Source: Monodelphis domestica (Eukaryota; Chordata; Mammalia; Didelphimorphia; Didelphidae). From it: 64,000 nucleotides of DNA. The position numbers and the translations under genes are program-made. The stretch lies in contig NC_077233.1 in NCBI RefSeq assembly GCF_027887165.1, positions 230,540,872-230,604,871 of the forward strand, given 5' to 3'. The notes under the pieces were generated by a model. It made no database searches, was not told the origin of the DNA, and was given only the letters and a program-made list of their open reading frames with translations. Shown here one piece after another: positions 1 through 11,700 of the stretch. Every line of letters starts with the position of its first letter. The first letter of the stretch is position 1.

Positions 1-1255
1 TCACACCCAACATACACCAAGATAAACTCAGAATGGGTGAATGACCTGAATGAATATAAAGAAGGAAACTATAAGCAAATTAGGTGAATACAGAATAGTA
101 TACTTGTCAGATCTTTGGGAAAGGAAAGACTTTAAAACCAAGCAAGAGCTAGAAAAAAATCACAAAATGTAAAATCAATAATTTTGATTACATCAAATTA
201 AAAAGGTTTTATACAAACAAAATCAATGCATCCAAAATTAGAAGGGAAGCAACAAATTGAGAAACAATCTTCATTATAAAAACCTCTGACAAAGGTCTAA
301 TTACTCAAATTTATAAAGAACTAAACCAGTTGTATAAAAAATCAAGCCATTCTCCAATTGATAAATGGGCAAGGGACATGAATAGGCAATTTTCAGTTAA
401 ATAAATCAAAATTATAAATAAGCACATGAAAAAGTGCTTTAAATCTCTTATAATCAGAGAGATGCAAATTAAAACAACTCTGAGGTATCACCTCACACCT
501 AGCATATTGGCTAATAAGTTGGGACATTAATGCATTACCGGTGGAGTTGTGAATTGATCCAACCATTCTGGAGGGCAATTTGGAACTATACCCAAAGGGT
601 GCTAAAAGACTGTCTGCCCTTTGATCCAAACTGCTGGGTTTGTACCCCAAAGAGATAATAAGGAAAAAGACATGTACGAAAATATTCATAGCTGTGCTCC
701 TTGTGGTGGCAAAAAATTGGAAAATGAGGGGATGCCCTTCAATTGGGGAATGGCTGAACAAATTGTGGTATATGTTGGCGATGGAATACTATTGTGCTCA
801 AAGGAATAATAAAGTGGAGGAATTCCATGGGGACTGGAACAATCTCCAGGAAGTGATGCAGAGTGAAAGGAACAGAACCAGGAGAACAATGTGGACAGAG
901 ACTGATACATTGTGGTACAATCGAACGTAACGGACTTCTCCATTAGTGTCAATGCGGTGATCCTGAGCAACTTGGAGGAATCTACAAGAAAAACCACTAA
1001 TCACATTCAGAGGAAACACTGTGGGAGTAGAAACACAGAAGAAAAACAACTGCTTGAATACATGGGTGGAAGGGATATGGCTGGGGATGTAGACTCTAAA
1101 TGATCATCCTAGTGCAAACATCAACAACATAGAAATAGGTTCTGATCAATGTAATACCCAATGAAATTGCACATTGGCTGTGGGAAGGGTGGGTGGAGGG
1201 GAGGGAGGGAAATAAAATGATTATTGTAACCAAAAAAAAAATTAAATTAAAAAAA
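1..1255 (+). mobile_element. L1 LINE 3' end (ORF2 C-terminus and 3' UTR), cut by the window edge
   Basis: Carries the marsupial L1 ORF2 3' signature: AGATGCAAATTAAAACAACTC, GGAGGGCAATTTGGAACT and the conserved block around 620-800 before an A-rich tail at 1210-1255. ORF2 is decayed. The 5' part lies outside the window. Confidence 0.9.
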
Positions 1256-2395
1256 AGTCTGCCTTACCTCTTAGGAGGGATGGCCTTAGGTTATCATTGG
1301 GTCTACAGGTTAAGCTCCATTTGGTGAATAGAGGGCTAAGATTTCAAATCTGATAGGACCAACCTATGCCTAACCTCATGCCCTAACCACACTCAATCAA
1401 GCCCAGGAAAGCTGATGTCCCTTATAATTAAAAAAAAAAAAAAGTAATCTTAGCAAGTCATTCATGACTTCATGATGACTTGAAAAGTGTAGAATACATC
1501 ATGGAGAAAGCCAGGTCTGGCTAGTCAAGGGTCCAAATATATGTTGCCTTTTTTGTTTGTTTGTTTAAAAGCATCATTTATACTTTTACCATGGTTTTTT
1601 GTTAGAAATTGCTTTTTATTCAGGCCTGAGATGGGAGATCATGGGTTCGAATTGATCTCAAATACTTCCTAGCTGTGCCCTGGGTAAGTCACTTAACTCC
1701 AATTGCTTAGCTCTTACTGTTATTTTGCATTAGAATCTTTATTTAGTATCTATTTAATGATAGAAGGTAAATGCTTTAAAAAATTGATTAATGTGGAAAC
1801 GATTTACTGCACTAAATCCTCACATTCTCATTTCAGATAGGGCTCTCTTCATGGTTCCCAAGATGGTCGAACATGATGCTGGGTGGCATAGTGTCTCTAA
1901 CTAGGACGAGGTGCTCCCAGTGCCCATTAGACTGATTCATTCCTCCAGGCATGTAGCTACCCACTATCCTCCACCTCACCCTCCTATATAATTTTTCTGC
2001 TTATTAACGGATTAGCTTAAAAAATCTCCTGAACTTGTGCTCCCTCTTCTGGTAAAGTAAGACTAATGCATTCAATCTGACACTGTTGTCTGTCTTGGGG
2101 CCCCCAGCATGGCTTCTTGGGCTTCCAAAGGGAAGGTGGGGAAAGCTAGTGGCACAGTTACAACAGAAGTAAATAAACTCTCTACTGGCACCTAGTCCAG
2201 GACTCTCTGTACTGAGTACATTGAAATTCCCAAATGCTGCAGGTATAGAAAGCTTTGTACCTTCCTAACTGTTTGATTGTATGGTGTTTCCCTTTAACAA
2301 ACTGGAATGGAAATCATAGACTTTTTAAATGACTCTCAGTCTAAGGGAAGGAGTTCTGGGCTGAGTTTCAGAAGACTTGAATTCATAGGATCCTA
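1256..2395. other. Intergenic DNA with one degenerate SINE
   Basis: Positions 1622-1782 hold a decayed plus-strand CORE-SINE (TTCCTAGCTGTG core). The rest is unassigned; no exon, RNA gene or recognisable repeat was seen. Confidence 0.5.
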
Positions 2396-3257
2396 GATAT
2401 AAGGAGCCAGGTTAATAAATCTTTATCAAGTGCCTACTGCATTGGGCTAAATACTAGGGATACAAATCTAAAAAGACAATCCCTACCCTCAAAAAGTTTA
2501 TGTTCTGAGAGGGCAATTTGGAACTATGCCCAAAGGGTGATAAAAGACTGTCTGCCCTTTGATCCAGCCATAGCACTGCTGGGTTTGTACCCCAAAGAGA
2601 TAATAAGGAAAAAGACTTGTACAAAAATATTCATAGCTGCGCTCTTTGTGGTGGCAAAGAATTGGAAAATGAGAGCATGCCCATCAATTGGAGAATGGCT
2701 GAACAAATTGTGGTATATGTTGGTGATGGGATACTATTGTGCTAAAATGAATAATAAAGTGGAGGAATTCCATGGAGACTGGAACAACCTCCAGGAAGTG
2801 ATGCAGAACAAACGGAGCAGAACCAGGAAATCATTGTACACAGAGATTGAAAAATTGTGGTACAATTGAATGTAATGGACTTCTCCATTGGTGTCAATGC
2901 AATGTCCCTGAACAAGCTGCAGGGATCTAAAAAACACTATCCACAAGCAGAGGATAAACTGTGGGAGTAAAAACACCAATGAAAAGCAACTGCTTGACTA
3001 CAGGGGTGGAGGGGATAGGACTGAGGAGAGACTCTAAATGAACACTCTAATGCAAATACCAACAACATGGAAATGTGTTTGAATCAAGAACACATGTGAT
3101 ACCCAGTGGAATCGCGCATGGGCTATGGTGGTGGGAGGGAGGGGAGGAGAGAAAAGAAAATGATCTTTGTTTACGATGAATAATGTTTGGAAATGACCAA
3201 ATAAAATAATGTTTAAAAAAAAGTTTATGTTCTGATGGGGAAGATAAGACACAAAAG
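2396..3257 (-). mobile_element. L2 LINE 3' end, antisense, split by an L1
   Basis: The antisense L2 3' signature (AAGTGCCTACTGCATTGGGC, then CCCTACCCTCAAAAAGTT) runs to 2508 and resumes at 3218 with GTTTATGTTCTGATGGGG. The L1 at 2509-3217 interrupts it. Confidence 0.75.
2509..3217 (+). mobile_element. 5'-truncated L1 with an 18-bp target-site duplication
   Basis: About 709 bp of L1 3' end with a poly(A) tail. The flanking repeats AAAAAGTTTATGTTCTGA at 2491-2508 and 3218-3235 are identical. A frame of 110 codons in ORF2 survives, so it is a fairly young insertion. Confidence 0.93.
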
Positions 3258-3586
3258 TGTAAAAATTAATTTAATATCTAATAATAAAAATATTATATTT
3301 TTTGAGGTTTATTAAGTATCATTAAAAATCAAGGAATAAAGAGGATACAAAATAAAAACCATGTGCCCATGGCTGGTTAGCCATTTTCAAATTTTCCCCA
3401 CCTTACCACCATCACTACTCATGCTACATCATGCAAGAAGAGAGGATGTGGGAGGCATTACTGCCAGTTAAGTACCAAAAACATGAGCTCACCAAGTGGA
3501 GACACAGGAGAGGTTATAGGGAATTCTGGGAAATACCAAGGACTTCTGGGGAATGAAGTCTAGGGTTCAAAATCTTCATTTATACA
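3258..3586 (-). mobile_element. Solo LTR, family B, copy 1
   Basis: A 329-bp LTR fossil in minus orientation, TG...CA ends, flanked by AAAAG at 3253-3257 and 3587-3591 (4 bp if scored like its relatives). It shares its 5' end (TGTATAAATG..GATTTTGAACC) and 3' end (TTAATTTTTACA) with copies at 11.4, 14.8 and 35.9 kb. It sits inside the antisense L2. No internal region is present. Confidence 0.7.
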
Positions 3587-3839
3587 AAAAGAAGTTAAAA
3601 AATCCAGCTGGGATCATAATGAACCAGAGAAAGGCAATGACCTTTTGGGGTTAGACCTAATTCATTTAATCTTAGAGCTTTGGTGTGGGTGGGGAAAAGT
3701 CATGGCTTCCATAGGATGTATGGTTGGACAAGGAAGAAGCAAAGAACAGAGGAATATGATAGTGATTCTAGAAGAGGAAAATCACCCAGTTTGTTAAGAA
3801 GAGGCTCAGTAAGGCGACTCTAAGAGGAAGATGAGACAA

Positions 3840-4085
3840 ATGGAGAAAACAAGTCTTTATTAAGTGCCTACTATGTGTCAGGCACTGTGGTAAATCTTCT
3901 TCCATTTGATCTTTAACAATATTGGATAACATAATGATCTCCACTTTACAGCTGAGACTGAGAGAGGCAGAAGTTAAGTGACTTGCCCAAGTCACACAGC
4001 TAATATGTACGACCAAATTTGAATTCAGGTATATTCTACATTCAATTCCCAGTATTCTAACCACTGCTACACCTACCTGTCTCTA
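3840..4085 (-). repeat. MIR-type CORE-SINE / L2 3' remnants, antisense
   Basis: TTATTAAGTGCCTACTATG followed by an antisense MIR-like core (AAGTGACTTGCCCAAG, CACACAGCTAA). An old mammalian repeat. Confidence 0.7.
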
Positions 4086-4250
4086 ATAGAGAGCTATCAA
4101 TTTTAATGGTATCTATGTCTGCTACAAGTCTCTAATCAACCTAAAATTTCTTGGTAGAAGATTTTCTTCTTGCTTAATAATTTTGCAAAGATGACAAAGA
4201 AGGGAAAAGAGATGCAAGGAGATAGATATGCTTAGACACTGTTGGTGGAA

Positions 4251-4497
4251 CTGCTTTGTTGTTCAGCCATTTCAGCTATATCTGACTCTTCATGACTCCA
4301 TTTGGAATTTTCTTGGCAAAGATACTGGAGTGGTTTGCCAGTCCTTCTCCAGTTCATTGTACAAATGAAGAAACTGAGGCAAATGGAGTTAAATGATTTG
4401 CTCAGGGTCACATAACTAGTAAGATCTAAGGCTACATTTGAACTCAAATCTTCTTGACTTCAAGCCTGGTGCTCTATCCAATTTGCCACTTAGCTGC
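4251..4497 (-). repeat. RTE-tailed marsupial SINE, antisense
   Basis: Begins with the antisense RTE-like tail (TTGTTGTTCAGCCATTTCAG...GACTCTTCATGACTC) and ends with the antisense tRNA-like head (CACTTAGCTGCC). It has the Mar1-type layout: tRNA-like head, CORE, and a tail shared with RTE LINEs. Confidence 0.85.
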
Positions 4498-4499
4498 CA

Positions 4500-4960
4500 A
4501 GCTATGAAACTATTAAAAAAAAAGTCTAACTTTCTGGAAAGCAATTTGGAATTAATGCTGGAAAAAATGACTGAAACATCTATACTGAGAAATCCAGCTT
4601 CTAGGGATAGACTCTGAGGAGGTCAAAGATAGAAAGGTCTCACATATTAAAACACAGGAGCACTTTTTGTGGTAAATAAGGACTAGAGACAAAGCAGATA
4701 CACACCGAATGGGTTAAGGGGGGGGAACGCTAAACAAATTATGGCATACGAGTTGAATGGAATATTGCCATGCCGTGAACTTTGAATATGAAGAGTTAGA
4801 GAAATATAGGATAACTTATATGAACAAATAAAAAGGAAGAAAACAGAAACAGGAAATATATACTTAACTAAACAAAAAGAACCCCAGCCTGAATGCAATG
4901 TAATTAGAATGCATAAGTGTGGTTCCTGAAAAGAGTTGGAAAAATGCATTTTCCTTACAT
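4500..4960 (+). mobile_element. Old L1 3' end fragment
   Basis: GGAAAGCAATTTGGAATTA, AGCACTTTTTGTGGTA and AATGGAATATTGCCATGCC are the conserved marks of an older L1 3' end than the one at position 1. Confidence 0.7.
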
Positions 4961-5920
4961 CATTGCCAGGTTGGGGGATCATAGGAGTGGAATATTGTGT
5001 ATTTTGCCAAATTGGTCAATTTATTGGTTGATTTTACCGAACTATTTTTTTTTTAATATCTTTGTTTTCAGGGAAGGCTTACTGAACAGGGGAGAATTTT
5101 TGGTAATAAGTGTTATGTAAAAACAAAAGCATCAGGAAAAAAGAATCCTTAACAATCATAGTAACTATTCTCAGAGGGACAAAAAGCTTAGTCTTGGCCT
5201 AAGACCATATTTCATTGAGCAGTAGAAAGGCCTCATATGGGTTTGATCAGAGTATTTGGATCATGCCTCAGTATTGCTGCCAAGAGAAAAATGTTCAGTT
5301 ACCACCGTAGCCCTGGGGACAGTTTGTTCCCATAAGTGTTCCTGTCCACCCATACCAGTCTGTAGAAAGCTGACAGGTCTGAGATCATGAACAACACAAG
5401 GAGACTCTTAGGTGCACCATGTACAGAAAAGGAATCATCTTTAGGGTCAGTGTTTAAACCTACTCCTGTACCAATAATGTACCAACTCTGAGAGCTTTCA
5501 GAGGCTGTCAGTGCATGTTGATGAGTTTCTAGTGATGAGTTTCTAGTTGCAAGACTTATTTGCATCTTTATTGTCCTTTCTAAAGTTTTAGGGGTTTTGT
5601 AATAGATCAGTGGATACAAGCATGGAGAATTACTGGTGTGGAAACCCTCTTCTTGGCTATCCAACGAGCGTTAGAATGTGGGCACTGAGACATTGACTTG
5701 TCCCTGGTCACACCTCTAGTATGTCAGAGGTAGAATATGAACTTAGGGCTTTGACTCTGAAGTCAGAAGATTTAAGACCGACCCCTTCATCCCTTATATC
5801 AAATGGCCTCTCTTTTTAAGCATGTTACATTAAGGGAAAATGTTTTTCCAGAAAGTCTGAATCACTGTCCTTAGGGAGAGAATATATCAGAAAGGATGCT
5901 TCCTCAACAACTCAAAATTT
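4961..5920. other. Unassigned intergenic stretch
   Basis: Mostly unique sequence. A minus-strand frame of 121 codons (5664-5299) has no similarity I recognise and no supporting splice or start context. A weak antisense SINE core lies near 5690-5800. Confidence 0.4.
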
Positions 5921-5921
5921 A

Positions 5922-6066
5922 ATCCTAGTGCAAACAACATGGAAATAGGTTCTGATCAAGGACACAAGTAATACCCAATGAAATTGCACATCGGCTGCGG
6001 GAAGGGTGGGAAATAAAGTGAGTATTGTAACAAAAAAAAAAACAAAAACAAAAAACAAACAAAAAG
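5922..6066 (+). mobile_element. Very short 5'-truncated L1 with a 13-bp duplication
   Basis: Only 145 bp of L1 3' UTR plus an A-rich tail. The target duplication AACTCAAAATTTA is at 5909-5921 and 6067-6079. The tail is a mixed A/C run. Confidence 0.9.
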
Positions 6067-6079
6067 AACTCAAAATTTA

Positions 6080-7020
6080 CTGTGATTGGATCCTTAAAAG
6101 TACCACCATATTCTTGGTTTGAATCATCATTGATGGAGCTTGATCTCAAATAGGATTATAACTTGGCTCTTTGCAATTGTGGCAAAGCAAGTGAATCTCT
6201 GGAGTTCCCAAACTGGAATGGAAGGGAAACAAGACCATGGAGCCAAAGGTGGGGAAGCCGCCATACTAAGTCTAGGTAGTCCTGATTTTAAAACTTGTTT
6301 CCTATGAGGCCCTTGGCCACTATTCTTTAGAATCATAGAAGTTCCAAGTGGGACAGTAACCTCAGGGGCCATACCCTCCACAATGTCCCTGAGAAGTGGA
6401 CCCAAAGGGAGAACCCATTGTTTCCCAAAGCAGTATAGTCCAGGGGGAAATCTAATTATTTAGTAAGTTTTATTTTATTTATTTATTTTTTAAAATTTAT
6501 TTTAATTTAAATTTAATTAATTAATTTATTTTAATTATTTAGTAAGCAAGTCTAAATCTACAGCTTTTCTTAATTGTTGCAATTCTAATTTTGCCTTCTA
6601 AGGCTAATTATGTTCTTATATCATTTATAATAGAATGTACAATATATGGCATAAACCATATCATGTATTATAATTTAGTATAACAATATATAGCATATTA
6701 CAATGTTATATGCCAGACTCTATGGATCTCATTTATCCTTTTATCCCTTAGTGTCTCGTACCTCTTTGGGCTAGGACCAGATCTGAGATTTAAAGATACA
6801 ATTCACAATTGTCAGAGTTTCTTTCATGATTGTTACCTGGCTCTATGACTCAAATTCCTAGAGAGCTTCTTGGCCAACCAATGGGTTATGGGTCTTGTCC
6901 AGTGTCACACAGGATGTGGTCGAGGTAGGTCTAGAACCAAAGTATTCTTGGCTTTAGGGATGACTCACTGTGCACTACACAATGCATGGTGACCACTTAA
7001 TTTTTTAAGAATTAAAATTT
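6080..7020. other. AT-rich intergenic DNA with MIR-like remnants
   Basis: 6450-6560 is an AT-rich low-complexity run of TTTATTTATT type. 6830-6990 looks like a decayed antisense MIR. No exon recognised. Confidence 0.45.
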
Positions 7021-7230
7021 GAGGGGGCAGCTGGGTGGCTCAGTGGATTGAGAGCCAGGCCTAGAGACAGGAGGTCCTAGGTTCAAATTTGGCCTCAGAC
7101 ACTTCCTAGCTGTGTGACCCTGGGCAAGTCACTTAACCCCCCATTGCCTAGCCCTTACCACTCTTCTGCCTTGGAACCAATACACATTATTGATTCCAAG
7201 AGGGAAGGTAAGGGTTTAAAAAAAAATTAG
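7021..7230 (+). repeat. Marsupial CORE-SINE (WSINE/WALLSI type)
   Basis: Near-consensus copy: GGGGCAGCTGGGTGGCTCAG head, TGTGTGACCCTGGGCAAG core, CTTCTGCCTTGGAACCAA body and an A-rich tail. The family name is by type only. Confidence 0.9.
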
Positions 7231-7590
7231 AATTTGAAAATTCTAGTAGTGAAAGCTGTCAATCAGAAATGAGGCTTAAAAATCAAGACTAGGATAAGCA
7301 TTGTAATATCCTACTAATTCCAAATAGACTCAAAGCAGAGGTCCATAAACTTGAATTTTAAAAATATATATATTTTACATTTGATAACATAATAGCTTTC
7401 CTTTCCATTTCCATTTCTTTGAACGTCATGCTTTTAAAAACATTATTCTGTGAAAGGATCTCTGGGTTCACCAGATTGCTTAAGGAATATTTCATTTAAA
7501 AAAAAGTTCAGAACCCCCAAGTTACCATAAAGAGGACAGAAAGCTAAAGGCTCACAGAGAACTTCAATATTATGAAATTAATTAAAGCAG

Positions 7591-7796
7591 CCTTGGGGGC
7601 AGCTGGGTAGCTCAGTGGATTGAGAGCCAGGTCTAGAGATGGGAGGTTCTAAGTTCAAATCTGGCCTCAGACACTTCCCAGCTGTGTAACCTGGGCAAGT
7701 CACTTGACCCCCATTGCCTAGCCCTTAACACTCTTCTGCCTTGGAGCCAGTACATAGTATTGATTCCAAGAGGGAAGGGAAGGGTTTAAAAAAAAA
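7591..7796 (+). repeat. Marsupial CORE-SINE with a 12-bp duplication
   Basis: Same family as the copy at 7021. The duplication TAATTAAAGCAG at 7579-7590 and 7797-7808 shows L1-style retroposition. Confidence 0.92.
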
Positions 7797-7809
7797 TAAT
7801 TAAAGCAGT

Positions 7810-8700
7810 CTCTATAGTGAAACCAACAAGCTTCTCTGAAATGCAGACTATCCATAGTTCAATGGAGACGCTGGCTAGCACCCAAACCCCCACTTAGAAG
7901 ACATTAAAAGGCAAGGTAAATAAATAAGAATTTTGTTTAATAAAATAGCACAACAAATAATTTAAGTATGTCCCTTTACATACATGTTCCAGGAAATGGA
8001 TCAATGGAGCAAACTTTCAAACAATACATTAAAAGAATGCACAAAAGTGGTTGTTTTGTTTTTAATAAAGCATAAAAAAATGAACAGTACATGCAATCTG
8101 GAGTATATTCCTTTTAGTGAAATACCTTTAATGCTAAATTCTACTAGCAGAATTTCAGTCTTGAATAAGTGGTTCTTGATATACCTAAATGTTATTATTC
8201 TGATAAAGCAATTAAGGCTGAAGTGTTTCTTTCTTTCCCTATTCCCCGACTCCAAATGAAAGAGGACCAAACCATCTGCCAATCTGCTTGGAATAAACAC
8301 CCATATCTATACAAGTTGGGCTCTTAGATGTTGAGACCTAAGACGTATGTTTGGGCTTTTCCAGAATAGTAGCAGCCTCCTTGTCCAGGAAGGGGTTTTT
8401 TAGTCTTTTACTTTGGAAGAGAGCTGGGGAAAGGGAGGGAGTTGTGTCAAGTCCCAGAGTTGGCAGTACTGCTCCTGTGGGTATAGCCCCATAACAGAGC
8501 CTTCATGATATCAATAATCCAAGGACCCTGTGAATCCTACAGGATCCTGTTCTCCCAGGAATCCTGCAATAATCAACCCTGAAAATACTAAAGAATATTT
8601 CTAGAGTGGTATTCACCTACCTATCCTATTAGACTTGCACCCTGAAAAAATCCATAATCTAATGTTGTATACACAGCATGTTTCCCAAAGACAAAGCACT
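7810..8700. other. Probable LDAF1 3' UTR and downstream sequence
   Basis: Repeat-poor DNA directly downstream (minus strand) of the LDAF1 stop. An ATTAAA-type signal can be read on the minus strand at 8124-8129. Extent of the UTR is not determinable by eye. Confidence 0.45.
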
Positions 8701-8708
8701 GGTTTCAC

Positions 8709-8787
8709 TCAATCATGCCTGGTGGAGTCAGGATACTGGACAGTCATTGGGCACTTGTTTCCAAGGATTTGCTGATGCTTTGGTGAG
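8709..8787 (-). CDS. LDAF1: LDAF1 exon 5, last coding exon and stop
   Basis: Read on the minus strand, a strong acceptor (CCTTCTTCTGTCTGCAG) precedes 79 nt that complete the phase-2 codon and code for [17 protein letters not shown] and a short tail ending in TGA at 8711-8709. Only weak similarity to the human C-terminus is visible (a P..QQ core). The exon is supported mainly by the splice site, the phase, and the resulting protein length of 160 against about 161 in human. The 3' UTR should run leftwards; an ATTAAA-type signal can be read on the minus strand near 8124-8129. Confidence 0.75.
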
Positions 8788-11700
8788 CTGCAGACAGAAG
8801 AAGGGAAGAGTCAACTCTAAGACTTCATTGGAGTTTCCATAACTAAATATTTAGCTTTCTTTGCCACTTCTTAGGAGGAATGTCATTGTTGGACCCATTT
8901 TCCAGGTTATCTAGGGGGTACAGTGGTTAGAGTGCCATGCCTGGTGTCAGAAAGACCCTCTCTCCTTTCCCACGTTCAAATCTCACTTCAGACACTAGCT
9001 ATGTGACTTGCTCGGGATCCCACAGCTGTTAAGTGTCTGAACTCTTGGCCCAGCTCTATGTACTCTTTCCACTGTGCTACCCAACAAGGTAGCACACTCC
9101 TATAATCCCTGCTCCTGGGCAGGATGGGAGCTGCTGCATTGCTTGAGCTAGGAGTTCCTAGTAACAGGAAGACTAGAGAGCCAATGCAGTGTCCACACAG
9201 TCTGGCACCAACACGGGGAGGCTAAGGATTAGGGGCATTGAAGTAATCAACAATGGGTTCAAACCCATAGGTGGCCATTTCACTCCAGCCTAGGTGAAAT
9301 GTCAAAACCCAGATTCAAGGGAAAAAAGGCACTAATCAGCCAAAGCAAGTCTTTCTTTGTGCTAAGAAAGGACTGTTGTACCCCATGGAGAAAAGAGCTA
9401 CAATGGCAATATCCTCAAGCTGCTAAGTGTCTGTCTTCCCACAAAGACCAACACGTGCCCTTGAGGGAACATGAAGATCCCATCTGAAGTCAGTTTTGGT
9501 GGAGTCAGGAAGACCCGAGTTCAAATCTGACCTCAGACACTTACTGACTGGGTCACCCTGGACATAATTTAACCTTTGTTTGCCTCAAGTTTCCTCATCT
9601 GTAGAATGGAGATGATAATCGCACCTACCTTCCAGGGTTGTTGTGAAGATCCAGTGATATATTTGTAAAATGCTTAGTATAGCTTCTGGCATGTAGTAAG
9701 TAACTACTAACTACTAGTATTATTTTTCTGCTATTTTGGGTTTATTCTATCCTACTCTTAAATGGAAGAGTAGATGATGACAACCTTGTGAGATCTCAAA
9801 AGGTAAAGAAGCCCACGCCATAGTATATTCTCCATATGGCCATAAGAAGACACCTTAGCAATGAACCTGACTAGCCCTGGAGACACCATTCCCTTTATTT
9901 ACTGCAAGGGGAAATGTAAGGAACCAAGGCGGTCTGGGGAGAATGGGCCCCTAGGCAGGGCAGGACATGCTTCATACTTCCTTCCTTCTTAGATCTTCTC
10001 CATAATCGATAGGAATCAGTTAAGTAAATCTGATGTCCTCATTTATTTGATATATGCGAGGAACAAACTGAAATTGTCATTGAGATTGAGCAGAACACAG
10101 CAGAATGAGGACTTGAGCCAACAGTGTGAGGGGAGGCACCTGCATCCCTTCAGGATAACCCTGGAACCATGCCAAGGGCTGATCATAGTTCTGGAAATTC
10201 AAGTCATCAGTGGACTGTGGGATATGGATCCTCAAGGCTTATAGGGAATGAGCATGTGTGTGTACACACGCACACACACACAGAGTGCCTTGTCTTGTAT
10301 TAATATTTAATATGTACCAGAAACAGTACTTGAATTTCAGACCTCCTGAATCGCAGACCAGCTCTATCTAATACCTATTGATTTAGAATCTTGAACCCTA
10401 GAGACTACATTTCCCACAATCCCCCTTTGCTTTTTCCTGTTTGTGCGTCTCCTTCTGTGGAGGGAGTTTTGAGTTTCTTTTTCAGATCGACTTCAAGATA
10501 AATATTTAATAAATATTAAATATAATACTTGGAGTACTGGATATTAATTTTAATTTTTATAAATACCATGCTGCCTGCTGCTTCTCATTCTATATATTTA
10601 AAGATACTGGAAGCCATTAGGGGGGCCACTAGGGAAGCAATTGTTCAAATAAGGAGCTTAAAACTCCTCAATTATTTCACGAGTCAATTTCCATCCTCAT
10701 CTCCATTCTGACTCAATAAGGGGAAATACCTACTGAAACCAGCTACCTTGTATAACATGACTCTCCCCTCATCTACCCTCCCCTCCAACATTTCATCTAC
10801 TCTCTCTGTGCCTAGAATACATTTCCTACTCACCTCTGCCTCTTGGAATCTCCACTTTCCTCCAAAATTCCACTCAAATGCCATCTCCTACCAGGAAGCC
10901 TTTCCTGATCACCCCATGCTGTGAGTGCTTCCTTTCTGAATTGTTCCTTTGTATTTATTTTGAATATCCTCATATATGTACATGTTGATTCCATAAGCTC
11001 CTTAAAGGCAAGAAATTTCATTTTTGCCTTTGTTTTTCCAGTGCCTATTATGGTATGTTGGAGTAGCGAGGTGGCTCAGTGGACAGAGCTCTGGGCTTGG
11101 AATCAGGAAAACTCATCTTCCTGAGTTCAAATCCAGCCTCAGACATTTACTAGCTGTGTGACCCTGGGCAAGTCACTTAACCCTGTTTGCCTAAGTTCCT
11201 CATCTGTAAAATTGTCAAAGGAACAAAATGGCAAATCAGTCTAATACCTTTGCTTAGAAAACTCCCAAATGAAGTCACAAAGAGTTGGACACTACTGAAA
11301 AACAATCAAACAACAACAATATAGTGTATGGGACATTAAAGGTGCCTAATAAATGTTGACTGATTATGAAATTAACTAATGGATAATTGATCATTGTAAA
11401 TGTAAAAATTAATATATAATAACTCCAAATATTATATTTAATAAGATGTATTAATAATAACTAAAATAGAAAAGCTAGAGTAAAAAGGGAGCTAACTCAG
11501 CAGTGCATGAGGGAAAAAAGAGAGAGAGGGAGAAGTTATCAAAACTTAGATACAAACATGACCAAGCAACATGGAGAGAGGAGAGGAATTCTGGGAAATA
11601 CTAAAGGAATTCTGGGGAATATAGTTCAAAGGTACAAAATTTCCACTTATACATCATAGACTTAGAACTAGAGTGGGTTTCACGAAGGACTCTACACATA

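Noticed and set aside
5299-5664. A 121-codon minus-strand frame
   Set aside because: No recognised family, no splice or promoter context; left as unassigned.
7021-7110. Possible tRNA gene in the SINE heads
   Set aside because: The A/B-box-like heads occur in every CORE-SINE copy and show no intact cloverleaf; they are SINE parts.
8130-8300. Alternative last exon of LDAF1
   Set aside because: A minus-strand frame exists but has no good acceptor in the needed phase; the 8787-8709 exon gives the right phase and protein length.
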